A DNA stretch of 64,000 bases from Macquaria australasica (lineage: Eukaryota > Chordata > Actinopteri > Centrarchiformes > Percichthyidae): NCBI GenBank assembly GCA_005408345.1, contig SEMN01000339.1, positions 372,001-436,000 of the forward strand, in the 5' to 3' direction. Of this stretch, positions 46,628 to 59,450 are shown one piece after another (within the stretch, counting starts at the first letter, position 1; each line of letters opens with the position of its first letter). A program made the translations under genes and the position numbers. The notes under the pieces were generated by a model. It saw only the letters and a list, made by a program, of their open reading frames with translations, did not search any database and was not told where the DNA came from.

Positions 46628-47628
46628 ATGGGGACTTGGAGGATTCCAGTACCTCGGAACAAAAGGAGGAAATGTTTGCAAAAAGGAGTCGGACTGCTAG
46701 TTTGAGTCAAATGGGGAATCCAGAAAACAAGAGGAAATAAGAGAAAGGACAAATCTTTCGTTTCAGCCAAATGCTGTGACCGATGGGCTTGTACCCTACA
46801 CACACACACACACATTCACACATACATCCATATTAACCCCAGCTCCAGCCCCCTTTGTGCAAAGGATGATGTCATGCCTTCTGAAAACATGTGGGGGGGC
46901 GGCGTCAGGGGGTTTAGGGGGGGATTCCTTTGGTCCTTTCAAGTTTGCAGGGGGAGCCTTGGGCCACGGCAGGGTAGACAGTACGAGGGCAGGAGGCTCA
47001 ACGCTGCCACCCCACCCCACCCCAGCCCACCCCAGCAAGCAGTCACATTAGGCACGCTCCAGCCACGCCATCAAAGGCCCGGCTCACAGCACACACACAC
47101 ACACACACAAAAGTATGCGTGCACACAGTTGCTTCCCGACTGCATGTACGGACCTACAGACACTCTGACACAAGTCAAGTGAGCATGTTCACACTCAGAT
47201 AAAACAAACGCATGACTAAAAGTAACAACACACATGCACTCACACACAAAGGACATACACACACACACACACTCGCATACCAACAGATCAAACACGCACA
47301 CACTTCAATCATGCCCACCCCCCTGGCTGTGTTATTGTTTTGAAAATATGATTGCGGTGACGGATGGGGTGGGGAGAGGAGAGGGCTCTGGCAGGGGCGA
47401 GTGGCAGGGCCCCTCTATTGTCCCCGATCAGTGTGAGTCTGTGTCCATAGCTATAGAAACTGGGGCCACACTGGGAAGGCATGCTTTCATCTCCACCACA
47501 GGCTCACCGCTGGCAATAAGGGGTCAAATAAATCCCCCTGGATGCAGTGAGGAGGCGGGGGGGAGGTTGCGGGCACACACATACACACACACACTGAGCA
47601 TTTTACCTGAGCTATGTCGTGTTCACAC

Positions 47629-47778
<150 letters not shown>

Positions 47779-47808
47779 TTTGAAACATTTACCTCTTCAC
47801 TCCCACTT

Positions 47809-47910
47809 CAACTGCCACTTCAACTTCTTTCAGTGCTTCTGTACAGAAGCACTTCAGCTTCCCCCAGTACTTCTGTTTCAACTGCCACTTCAGCTTCGTT
47901 CAGTGCTCAA
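47809..47910. repeat. 70-bp-period duplication with 22-bp perfect palindrome
   Basis: caactgccacttca begins at 47809 and again at 47879 (period 70), each followed by a c-tt-cagtgct phrase. Inside the first unit lies a perfect 22-bp palindrome, 47832-47853, with centre GTAC. Confidence 0.85.
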
Positions 47911-48980
47911 CTTTACAACTTTACATTCATGTGTGTTTTCTCAAGAATCGGCACTTTAAGACATTTAAGCTGTTTCAAATGTTTCCACAGGAGTGTCTCA
48001 GTGAAGTAATTTTTCACATTAGTACTACAGAGAAACACTTGCACTTAACTGATGTGTGTATTTACTTTACTTACTTTAATTCCCTTTTGATATTTATTTA
48101 TCAGGGACAGCACACACTAACTACTTCAAAACTGTTGAACTGCTAAAAAGCTATGAAACAATGAATCTAGGGCTACTGGACAGAAACTACTGAGATATAA
48201 CACATTTTTTGATTAACCTTCCAAAAGAATAAAATCCCTTCCCATGCAATGCCACCTCTGTCTTGATATTGCTTGAAACTTAAGTATTATTACTTCCATG
48301 TAATTTTTGTCAGACATGAAAGAGACCCTCGTCTCACCACCACAGAGGCGGTCTAAGTCACTCTGGGTAAACGCGCCCTGAGCATGCAGCACATGTAACA
48401 CAGGATCACAATGTTGATCGTCAGGATTCACGATGTCTTGAGACATTCCAGACTTGCTGATTGCACACACACTTAAACACAAACACTATATACACAAAGA
48501 CATGCAAAATTGTACAGACACGCTTTTTGACATACACACTGTTAGCAACACGCTCACACATGCAAATAAATAAGCCGTCACTCAAATACATAGACAACTG
48601 TGCTGTGCAGAATTTGTATTTGACTGAAAGCCATGGACTTCCTTAGGGGTCTTCATGACTCATACTGACCAGATTGTTTGACGAACCTGCCATCATCCTC
48701 CCCCATTCTTCTTCTCTGGTGTTATATCACACATGTCCATCTCGGCTTCGTCTTCAAGGCCCTGAGCCCTGCCCTGCTGAAGACCAAACCCTTATGGATT
48801 AATGTCAGACTCATTCATTATAATGCTCTGTGTGTGTCTGCACGTGTGTGTGTGTTTGTGTGTGTCTACCCACAGCCCAGCATGAAGATGTAAGACCTGG
48901 ATAGTTGGATCAACTGACCAAATATTAGACAAACACACAGGTAAATAGCGTCTGGAGCCGAATGGATCACCGGTTTCTCT

Positions 48981-49000
48981 GTGTGTGTGTGTGTGTGTGT

Positions 49001-49062
<62 letters not shown>
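48981..49062. repeat. Compound (GT)n-(CT)n-(CA)n microsatellite, self-complementary arms
   Basis: (GT)12 at 48981-49004, then (CT)n to about 49039, then (CA)12 to 49062. The GT and CA arms are complementary over about 24 bp, with the CT tract as loop. Confidence 0.95.
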
Positions 49063-49435
49063 AAATGTTCATATTGTGATATAATGGGTCAGTAAAGGCA
49101 AATGTTGAAAAGTTTTGGGAACTGATCTGAACTAATTTTAGGAAATCATATCAGCCCCAAGTTTACAAAACAATGAACATGGCAGCTGCTCTATTTAGCC
49201 TGGTGCAGATAGTTGCATCAACATCTAATAAACATCAAATATGATCAGTACACACACAATTCAATATGATTAATGAGTGATACATGCATAGGGAAGACTT
49301 CACCGGACATGTTACGCACAAAGCGAGCAGCCAGCTGTCCTGCTAGCACCTGTGTGTGAGCGGTGCGGTGGGGTGGGGTGTCTGGTGGAGCCAGAGCCAG
49401 TCAGAGAGTCACCAGGCCTGAGGAGAGGAGAGGAG

Positions 49436-49467
<32 letters not shown>

Positions 49468-49708
49468 TCATGCATGCACACACACTGTTACCAGACAGAC
49501 TGAGAAAGGTGCACAGCTCCTGAATTCTGTCCCTCTTTTTCTGTCTCTCTATCTCATTATGCTTTCATGTCCGCCATGACATCCTCTATCGCACACCTGA
49601 ACAGCCTCAGAACTACATTTACAAGCAGTAAATAACCTACAATAGAGGCCTATATAAGATCTATTGCATGTCTCAAAAAAACCAAAATAACAGAAAGTAT
49701 ATACAAAA

Positions 49709-50307
49709 TAGCCAAAAGTATATAGACACATGAACAATACAACCATATGTGATTGTTGAACTTCTAATTTCAAAACCATGGGCATTAGCATGCTGCTATA
49801 ATAGCTTTAGCTCAACTTTTGGAAAGGCTTTCCACAACAGCCAATGCAAATGTTTTTTAAATTCTCGCTTTCTAAAATGTCTGTGCATGGCAACTATGAT
49901 ATGGTTAAGGAAATTATTATGTTATTGGAGATAGTTAGAACTATGGTTAAGGTATGGTTAAGGTTAGGCAACTTAAACACTTAAGGGTGGGAAATGATCT
50001 TGGTTACCGCTTTGCTACATAAAGGCACACTACTTCCTGTACTGGCACTTAATATTGGCACCGTACGTAAATTGTGAAGTGTGGAATCTTCCAATATGAA
50101 AGTCAATCCCTGGGATACTGGGCTGATTCAGCCACCAGAGCATTAGTGAGGTTGGGCGCTGATGTTGGATGATAAGGCCTGGCTCACAGTTCCAGTTCAT
50201 CCCAAAGGTGTTGTATGGGGTTTTAGGTCAGGGCTCTGTGCAGGCCAGTCAAGTTCTTTCCACACCATGACAAACTGGTGTCCACATACTTTTGGCCATA
50301 TAGTGTA
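49709..50307 (+). mobile_element. Degenerate, internally rearranged Tc1-like transposon relic
   Basis: The left end gccaaaagtatatagacaca (49711-49730) and right end tccacatacttttggccata (50281-50300, then tagtgta) are inverted copies of the terminal sequence of a widespread teleost Tc1-like family. Between them are recognisable family phrases such as aaaaccatgggcatta, ggaaaggctttccac, aagagcattagtgagg-like, ggctctgtgcaggccagtca. The transposase region is mostly missing and unrelated sequence (about 49860-50090) interrupts it, so it is a non-autonomous fossil. Confidence 0.85.
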
Positions 50308-50539
50308 TCTCAATAGTCAGATTCAGAGTGCTCTCACACAAACATGGATTTCCCAATTTTCTTTGTGAATGGACACTTGTAGTCTGAGCTCTCAACTGGC
50401 CAAATCCAAGGTTAAATAAGGTCAACAAGGTTATTGGCACAAACCACAATTGTGATCCTGTTTGGCTCTCAGACTGACACCAGCACAGATCTCTGGTATC
50501 AATAGCTCCTTGTTGATCTACTTGGCCAGGCAGTTTGCC

Positions 50540-50540
<1 letters not shown>

Positions 50541-50576
<36 letters not shown>
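50541..50576. repeat. (TC)n microsatellite
   Basis: A pure TC run of 36 bp. Confidence 0.93.
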
Positions 50577-50581
<5 letters not shown>

Positions 50582-52789
50582 GCCCTCTGACTTGTGAAAG
50601 TTATTGGAGTGTAAATGCGTTTAACAGCCTCCGTCTGCTGCTCTGCGTATGGAGAGTGCTATCTGTTGTCTGCTTCCTGCTTCATAGTTATCTGTGCCAG
50701 TAGCTGAAGGTTTTCAGTTCAGTCAGAAAACTGTCTGCCGACTTCTGGGAATGGATTAGTTAAATTATAATAATCTGATCCATCTAATTGAATAAAAGAT
50801 TGCAACAGACTTGTGAGAGCATATGGGAATGCTTGGAGAAGGCCTTGTTGGTTTTCAGTATTTTGAATATTTTTAAACTATACTTTTCTTTTTTACCAGT
50901 CACAGTTTTAGCATAACAAAAATGTTATTTTTTACCAACATTTTTGAAATCTATCATAATTTTCATTATGCAGCACTGTTTCTCAGCTTTGTAAAACCCT
51001 GTCAATCATTTTAATTGTCCTGTCTGTAGCTACTCCCTCGCTAACATTTATTTCAGCAGGCGGTCAATTAAGAAGAGATTCTTATTCACAATGACAGGTG
51101 GGTGGGAATGGGTGTTCCCTGTTCCCACTGAGTTCCCAGTTAAAAAAAACCCCACCTTAATCCTTGATTGAGACATAAGCAGTTTGAGGTTGAGGTCTAA
51201 GGGGGCTTTAGGCCTTTATTGTTCTGCTGTTCTTTAACCACAGCACCACTGCAGTTTCTCATGACTTTGTCACTTCATTACTCTCCTTCAGTTTTCATAT
51301 GTACCCCCCCCCCTCCCAAGCCCAGTTCAATTTCCCTGTGGTGACAGAGAAAGGCAGACGCTCCTGTTTACTCATGGCTCCAGGGGCTTGTGGCTCCCGA
51401 TTAGCAAACCAGTGTGAGTCAACATCTGGTACATCCCTTGGACAAACTATCTCTCTAAGCGCACACTCAGCCTGTTGTCAAACCCCCGTCTCTTTCCGTC
51501 CGGTTCCCAAGCAGGCAGGCACCCCCTGGGCGGCAGTGCGCGCTCACACATTGGCGAGACATTTCCCAAAGCCTTCCCAGTCCTCCTGGCATCTCGGCAG
51601 GCTGTCACCTTCTTACCCTCCCGCGTGTTCCACAAACATACCAGAGGGCCAAAGGGCAGCAGGGGCCAGCTCTGCCCGTTTGTCGACATGCTTGATTGGG
51701 GTTAGGGGTGGCAGGACTCGTTCAGGTCGTGACACTGATGCGGTCCATCGTGTCTGTGCAACCTGCGGGGATTATTTGACTGTATTCCATCCAGGACACA
51801 GGAGTTTTTAATGCGGTTTAACAGGCTGCCAGGTTTAAACAGGGCTACCTCAATCTGAATCCTGTCACAGACCAATGAAGACGCCATCGTAGAATTTCCC
51901 TCCCTTTGTTTTTGTTACGCAGTGCCAGTCTATGAAAGTATCTTGGCTCTAGACTCAACAGAACACACATGCTGAGGAGAGTGTCAGGCAAAGGAACATC
52001 TGTTGTGGTCAGTGGCTGTGGGCAAACTGTTTCATTTCGACAAGATGGCCTGTGGCAACACAATGGCTTAGTGGTTGGGAGAATGACTGAATTGCCAGTA
52101 CTTGTGGTCAGGGTTTACCTAAGTTGGACGGAGCTTCTGAAAGACATGTGGTCGCGTTTTTCATCAAATCTCTCTTTAGTTAGTGATATAAAAAAGGAGT
52201 AATGACATTGTCTTGACACAATTGTGTTTTAAAATTTGATCTTTTTAAGTGGAACTGTGGAGTTTGAAGTAACCTATTCATTCCAAAGTGTGTTTTGTCT
52301 GAAGTCTTTATTCCGTTGTACTTAGTTTTCCATTTGTCGTCTTGTGCAAACCAAGAGCACAGGAAGTTATTTCATGACAACAAGCATGTAGAGTGTGTTA
52401 CAAGTGGATTACAATGACATGATTGAATCTTGAGGAGAAGTGTGTAGCGAAGACACACTACTTAACTGTCCAAATAAACTGTGATATTCTGCATGTTCCA
52501 CTATCACAGCTCTCATATCTCTGCCATGGCATCCATTCAAACACCGCTTGATGTCTTCAACCGGCCAAGTCTTTCCAGAGGAATGTGGAGCACTGGTCAG
52601 CATGGCTGTCTGAAGACGTTTGTGTGTTTGTGTTCTAGTGTGTAAAGCGCAGGCCTTTAGGTCTTAACATTGCTGGCATCCCTTTTCTTTTCCCCTTTCT
52701 TTCTCTATCTCTCTCTGTCTTGCTCTCTCTGTCTCTCTTCCTCTCTTGGCTGTTATGCCACCGTGGAGAAGGCAACAGTGACCCTTTTG

Positions 52790-52925
52790 TGAATGGTGGG
52801 AATTGGGCAGCAGGCCAATGATGTCATCCTGCCATAGGGAAGACCAGGGGGAACGCCCTCCTGGCGTTCGGAATGCACTATTTTTTCCTGTTGTTTTCCG
52901 GAAGGCGGTGATCAATTTAATTCCA
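52790..52925. promoter_or_regulatory. Candidate regulatory block with 7-bp hairpin
   Basis: A high-complexity block with a perfect inverted repeat GAACGCC-CTCCT-GGCGTTC at 52851-52869 and an ATGATGTCATC word (CRE-like) near 52819. It lies 6.5 kb upstream of nog2. Regulatory role is inference. Confidence 0.3.
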
Positions 52926-53424
52926 TCCTCATCACTCCCTGCGCAGTGGGGGCAAAGGAGGGAAGTAGGGAGGGCAAGAGGAGGAGGAGATGCAGAGAAT
53001 AGAAAAAGGAAAGGGGCACTCTCTTACTCTTCTAAAATGGGATGCAACAAATAAAACGAAAGGAGAAGAAAAGATGAAGCGCACGGGACGGTCCAAGCTG
53101 TTGAGATCCTTTTTTATTTTAACTTTGTAAGATGTGAATAAGGGTAATCACCCTGGAATGCTGTGAGGTCACACCAGCTTCCCCAATTAAAAGTTGCCGG
53201 ACATCATTACAGAGGAATAGTAATGATTCATGAAGAAAACGGGGGGAATGGCTTATGGATACTAACAGTCCTTAACTCCATGTAACCCCACTGGCCCAAA
53301 ACATTGATTCTAAATAGACACACACACATTTGTCACATTCACACTTTTCACACTGACCAAATGTAACTACAGTGCTACTACTCAGTCATCTGTCGGGTGA
53401 ATTGGTTGGTTGGTCGGCCCACCG

Positions 53425-54000
53425 CTTTGGTGCAGACTGAAACATCTTAACAGCTACTGGATGGATTGCCATGACATTTTTTTAGAGACATTTCTGGTTC
53501 ATAAAGAATGAATTCTGCTGATTTTGGTGATTCCTTGACTTTTCCCTCACCGTCAAAGTTTTCACTTTTCCTGTAAAATATCTCAACATCTACCAGATAG
53601 ATGCACAAAATTTTGTACAGACATTCATGGTTCCCAGATGATGAATCCTAATGACTTTGGTGATCCCTTGACTTTCCATCTAGCGCCACCATGAGGTTCA
53701 CTTTTGTGGTTTTGACTGAAATATCTCAACAACTATTGGATGGATTGCCATGCCATTTGGTACACACATTCATTTTCCCCTCAGGATGAATTGCAATCAC
53801 TTTTGTGATCCCTTAACTTTTCATCTAGTGACATCAGGTCGAAATTTCAATTTGTCAAATATTTTGGTTTATGACTAAATAGCTGCTAAGGTAATAACAT
53901 TCCCTAAACCGCTGTACTTATGTCTAGTGATAATTAACAAATGTTAGCATGCTAACAAGCTAAACTAAGATGGTGAGAATGGTAAAAGCCAACAGTTTGG
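53425..54000 (-). repeat. Dispersed ~100-bp-unit repeat, copy 3 (inverted)
   Basis: Minus-strand copy of the family at 1255-1930. The words ggattgccatgacattt (53464), acaaaattttgtaca (53605) and ggattgccatgccattt (53741) mark units spaced about 136-141 bp. It ends with ttagcatgctaacaagcta near 53944, which matches the left edge of the other copies. Confidence 0.75.
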
Positions 54001-54559
54001 CCAGATTATATAAACCACTTTGTTTGCAGGTAAAACCTTAATCCCTTATTGCAAAGAACAGGATTGCACCTTACTGTGGAAAGTATGGCAGGTCAAAGTT
54101 TAACCAGGAAGACAGTCTGTGAACTGTGGACAGTTTGGGTAACAATTGGCCTTCGATTATCTTCATAAAATAAGTTTGGCTAACCTGGAGATTGGTTTAA
54201 AACCAGCCTGATAGTCTGACTGCTCCTTTTTCTTGCCCCTTATGATTTCTTATAGCGATGTCACTGCAATCCCAGATCTCAGCAGTTACCTTGGTGAGAA
54301 CAGTGTTATTATTACCTGTAAGAATAGTTGTCATAACTGCAAAAATATCATTTAAGTCAAGTAACAGGACTTATACTTCAGTAGAATAGAAAAGAATCTT
54401 TCGACCCCTGGTCTTTGCACATGCGCTATTATACAAGATCTCCATAACAGGCAAAGTATTGTACAACTCTAGTAATGACTGACTGAACATGTATAAAATC
54501 TAAAACAAAATATTTATTCAGAGTGTGTGTGTGTGTATGTGTGCCACAGTGATGTTTTT

Positions 54560-54800
54560 CTGGCTTCGCTTGGTTCATCAGTCCCCCGAGTTCAAAGTGG
54601 GCCCCACCGTCACATCACAAAGCCACCGAGCCATCTACAATATGATCACCATTAATCACAGCTTGTGATCAAGCATCGAGCAGCATTTTCTCCATCACGA
54701 CTGGAATGCCATAGTAGAAACAAAGGATGCGGGGCCATGCCCAGATTGACTTCAGATTGCACATCAGTGTGGTGTAGCATTCTTTCAGTAACGGGGACAA
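54560..54800. promoter_or_regulatory. Candidate regulatory block upstream of nog2
   Basis: Non-repetitive, with ATTAATCA homeodomain-type words and a 7-bp inverted repeat TGATCAC (54643-54649) / GTGATCA (54665-54671) flanking them. Inference only. Confidence 0.3.
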
Positions 54801-57589
54801 GCTATACACTTGGTGCCGTATTCTTTTCTTCTCCTTGTCATCAGAGGAGAGGGGAAAAATATCACTTTGATGCTGTTTACTGGGTATTTTGCAAAAATAA
54901 CTTTATGATGAATTTTAAGGGGAGAGAAAAAAAAATGTAGAGGGGGCTTCAAAAGTAGCGTTAACGGGAGACAGATTTTTGACATGCTTCCCAAGCCATC
55001 TGCTTTGGGTTAAGGCTCGGAGACAGAGTCGAATATGGAGGAGAGAGAAGAAGGGAGTAAGACTGGAGAAGATGGCGAGGGCAGCAGGGAATAGAGGGAA
55101 TAAAATATTGACAGGAAATGGTGGAAAGCTATTTATTTGCATTGTGAACCTCTCTGTTTTGAATTGTTGTGGCATGGGGTGTATATGTATGCAAGACAAG
55201 AGGTATCTATCTAGCCAATCCAAAGATACAATAAGTTCATCTTTTTCATACAGCTATTACAACAAAAATATTGAAGTGGGCTATCACACTGGATTTTACC
55301 AAAGAAGCAAATATGCTGTGGTTCCAATCTCAGGGTTCTTGGAGATATTTTGTTAAAAATACTTTAATATATAAAACCTATTTCTGCAGTTCTTGACATT
55401 TCCAAAAAAACTCTGGTTGATTCTGAAATCTGCCAGCCTGCCAGAGGTCCAACAGAGAGGGTTCTCCTGGAGACGCCACAACACAAAACTAATTAGGAGA
55501 CGTGCTCCAGGCATATCTGTTGATTTGAAGGGAGGGGGGCTTGGGGATTTCAAAGTTGCACTGTTTCTGCCACTCAGAACTATTTCTAAATGGCCACTGC
55601 ATCCTGCCAAACTCCTTAACTTTCCTTATCTTCTTACTTAACTCATTTAATGCAGCAAGAAAAAGATATGAAATGCAAAAACATGTTGATTTTATCGGCC
55701 CAGCTCTGCTTGTTGATGTTTTTGTCTTGGTCTCTGAGATCTCCTGTTTACTCCCCTCTCTCCTCTCCAAGCTGTCCGTCTCCATCCACCCCCCTGTGCC
55801 ATTCTACCAGCCCCCAGTGGGCACAGCCAGCCAGTCTGGCCAGGCCTGCCCCTTGCTGTGCCCCTGCACTGGATAAGCTCCTGCCTGGACCTTGGGTAGA
55901 GGCCTTTGTATAGAGCCGTGGGGGTGTTAGAGTGTGTATGTGTTTGTGTATGTGTTACGTGTTGGTGTGTATGTGTGTATAGCATTCACAGCAGAAGGGG
56001 AGAAGGGGGTCCTATCTGTGCCTAAGGGCTGCCCCCCAACGTACCCTCACCATGCGCCCTATTGAGACCTAAGGGAGCGTGAACAATCACTGCAAAACCA
56101 AAGAGCTAAGTCCCCTTGTTATACAAGCCCAATTTTCAGCACCAACCCCACCTCTCTCCTCCATGGTACGTCCAACCCCCACCCCAGCACCCCAGCACCC
56201 CAGCCCCACTCGTCAGAGGTTGACGGGCTTCGTTAAAGCGAGCTGGGGTCCTTTTATGGCATTATTTAATTAGCCATTCCACAGCAAACTGCCATCCGGC
56301 ACCACCACTACCGCGGCTCCCCCCCCCCATTCCCTTTGCTGAAACCACCGCCATCTTCATCCCCACCACCTCCTCTGCCTTCACCCCCACTTACTCAACA
56401 TCATCACCGCCATCACCCCTCCCCACTGTGCTCACCGGTCCCCTCCACTCCTCTTCTTGTCTTTATCTCCAGTAATTAGCCAGGGGATGGGGGTAGACTA
56501 GGAGACTAGGACTAGGAGGAAGGGAAGTGTCTCTCCCTGTATGGGGTTTTCTCTCTCAGTCCACCCCCCTTAAGACCTGTGGAGGAAGACAATGGAAATG
56601 GCCAGTTCTACAGTAGCCAGCTCAGCCTTACTGTCCCCGCTGCCCACTGAGCTCTGTCTACACTGGCACCCTAATCATTAACCAGATTATGACTTTGTGT
56701 GTCTGCATGCAAGTTGGTGGGGTCAGCAGGAATTTACTCATAGGATGCAAAGGACTGCTGGGATCTCTTTTGATGTGGTTTATACAGTTAAGACTGGTTG
56801 ATGAAGTCTCTTAATCGTGCCAGACACTAAAATTAGAGCACTTCTTGTGATAAAAGTTCTTCCATCCTTCAACAGGAGGGTTTGTTTTTATATTGTACTC
56901 TTATTGGAGATGATTCAGGTTAATTACTTCATTTTTGCCATAATGGCTCCAGCATTTGGGTTTCAGATCTTTGATCACAAAGCTGGCAATTTCATTTGAG
57001 CTGCACCATAACTATGAGTGCACATTCCTTCCCCATGCACTCAAACATGAGTAGTCAAACAGTGAGGGAGAGAGTCTGGGGAGCCCCTGGCTGCAGGTCC
57101 ACACGGTGCTGGATCGACGCCCTCTAGTGACCACTACAAAAGACAAGCACAATGACAAGTTGAAATACCAAATAACTCTGGTCAGCCTATCCAAACTACA
57201 CAGGATAAAAACAGCAACCTAAAGCCAGGATCAAATTCATTGGGTAAACTCATCTAAACTAAGCTCAACTACCCTTTCTGACTGATTTTAATGACATAAT
57301 TAGTAAAAACTGTTAGTTATGTATGATTTTGATATTAAAAAGTTAAAATGTTTTGATTAAATTTATTGCTGTTTGATCAGACTTGAGGTCAACTTTACCA
57401 CCGTTTCTTCTGCGTTAAAATTGAGAAATTGGTATTTGAATACCAACTTGTGGGTTAATTATGGGTTATTATGGCTAAACAAAATGTTTAAACACATTAA
57501 CTTGATAGTCAATAAATTAAACTTGCCTGAATCATTTTTAAGTGGCATTATAGGAGGACCAACATAGTTCAAGCTAAAGTAAAAAGTCC

Positions 57590-57880
57590 AGCGTGGCCTA
57601 ATGACTGCTTAGCATGGGAAAGGTACCGCTTAGTTATCCATGGCCATTTATAGCCCTTAATTACGCGCCTATTTTGTGACCCCTGAGTTCAACGGGCCAA
57701 TTCCTGTGTAGACCCAAATGCTGACGAACAAAGGTGGAATGTGATGCCCCTTTTCCGTAGACAAGCTACTAAACGTTTCCCATCAATTTCATGGGAAAGT
57801 TCAAGCCAAGGAAACTCTTAAACGCTTCAGCTGGATATTGACAGCGTATTGAACCTATTAGTGCATCACAGACACTCTGC
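57590..57880. promoter_or_regulatory. Candidate proximal enhancer block of nog2
   Basis: A 290-bp block of balanced composition with no microsatellite, about 300 bp upstream of the putative core promoter. It includes cccttaattacgcg (homeodomain-type TAATTA) and other AT-core words. Its complexity contrasts with flanking AT-rich DNA. Inference only. Confidence 0.3.
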
Positions 57881-58101
57881 TGACGGAAAGCGCAGGAGAA
57901 AACAGTTGCTATAGCATTTAAAGTGTGTGTTAGAATTAAGAAATTCTGTAATACGCATAAAACTTCATGTTGTGGAATATTACACTATAATACGGGATAC
58001 GGGATAAAACTGGTGCTTTAGGACCCAGTTGATCGTTGTGATTGTGGCTGATATTTTCCACGTTGTGAGGGGAGGGGGTGGCCCGGAGGAGGGGGGGGGG
58101 G

Positions 58102-58111
58102 CTGTCAATCA
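58102..58111 (-). promoter_or_regulatory. PBX-MEIS/PREP-type composite site upstream of nog2
   Basis: The + strand CTGTCAATCA is the exact complement of TGATTGACAG, the composite PBX with MEIS/PREP consensus. It sits 58 bp upstream of the TATA-like element, immediately after an 11-bp G run. Confidence 0.45.
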
Positions 58112-58168
58112 TAGTGAAAGTGGCCGGGGTGGGCAGGCCCCTCTGACACTTTGTACCATCGGAGGGGG

Positions 58169-58176
58169 ATATTTAA
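58169..58176 (+). promoter_or_regulatory. TATA-like element of nog2 (putative core promoter)
   Basis: ATATTTAA in a GC-rich setting, with a candidate start site about 20-30 bp downstream (ccactcgctacag). It would give a 5' leader of about 1.25 kb before the noggin ATG, with several small upstream ORFs. An intron in the leader cannot be excluded. Confidence 0.4.
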
Positions 58177-59450
58177 CTTGGGACTGAGCACCACTCGCTA
58201 CAGACACACTCACACACAGTGTGCCTAAGCAAAGAAACGCTCCAGCGCCAAGTCTCTCAGACTCCTGAAGTAGGAGCGACTCAGTAGGAGCTTCTGTACC
58301 AGTTATCAAAGGAGTAGAGACGCTCCCTCAGGAATTGAACGCTTGCATCGACCGGGCAAAAAGGCTCCAGATTATGGACTGTCTCGTCATGCAGCGATAG
58401 TGGGACCTGGAGCTTTTCTGAGAGGATTCAGCAATGCCACAGTGAAAGGAACTCTGAACTAACAGCGTTTACTGGCTTTCTGCAGTTTGCATTTGATATG
58501 CACTGACACTGCAATTTGCTGTAACGCCGCTTTTCAGCGTTTTTATTACATGCACAGCCGAGAGTTTTGTGGGAATGTTACAGCCTGAGACTTTTATGTA
58601 AAGAACTGCTCTGTGATTTGGAACATCCTCTGGAAAGATAAATGGCTGTTATTTCATAATTTGAGTTTGCATCCCACTGCAGCGCGCTTTCTCTTAAGTT
58701 TTTTGGATATTTTCAGTGAGGTGCACATATCAACGGCTGGAATACCACAAGGGACTGACTGCAGAGACCATTTCCCCAGTCCATGGATTGTGCGCCCAGG
58801 GACCTTGTCAATCCTGAGAGCGTCAGGCGACGTTAAGAGAAGCCACGTTTATAAAAGCCGTGCGTAAAAATAACATTGGCCAAGGCAGCCCTCATTGCCG
58901 GGCGCGTGACATTTAAAACTTGGTGAAGTACTCTTTTGTGCGCCCTTCTCTCTCGGGACGCTCCGGATCTATTCTGTCTCTTTAGAAAACACTTCATTCC
59001 ATGCAGCTCTCGCCTCGGCCGCTGTCATCCAGTGTAGACAGTTCGTCGTGGCTTCGAGTCCCCGGGGTAACCATGACAACCGAAAGAAACCCATAGTGAA
59101 TCCAAGGGAGCGGGGTGAGGCCGGAGAGAGCGTGAATAGAGTTTTTCCCCCATTCTGTTTTGTGCTTTTTTTGTTTAGACTAAACACTTTTTGCAAAGCG
59201 GGGGCACCGCTTCTCGCTGCAGGTTTGCATCAGTGGGCAAATTGCAAAGTTGAAGGAGCCCTAAAAAGCAAAGCACTCCGCTCCATGTCATTCAAACCCG
59301 ACGTGGTCTATTAAAAGTATCGCCTTGCTGGTGACTGAACTTCTACTATTTATGAAGCCCCGGGCTGCTCATTGCAGAGAATACAGTAACCGGGAAAAGA
59401 ATTGAATATTATTTACGCGAGAAGAGCCGGTGCGTAAAACAAGAGGAATA

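Noticed and set aside
51299..51811. 170-codon open frame on + strand
   Set aside because: No recognisable family, no splice context, poor coding character, and overlapping frames on the other strand are also open because the block is GC-rich. More likely non-coding, possibly regulatory.
59430..59450. In-frame GTG extension of noggin (seven extra residues)
   Set aside because: It would put MRKTRGI before the signal peptide. The ATG at 59451 has a good context and gives a normal secretory signal.
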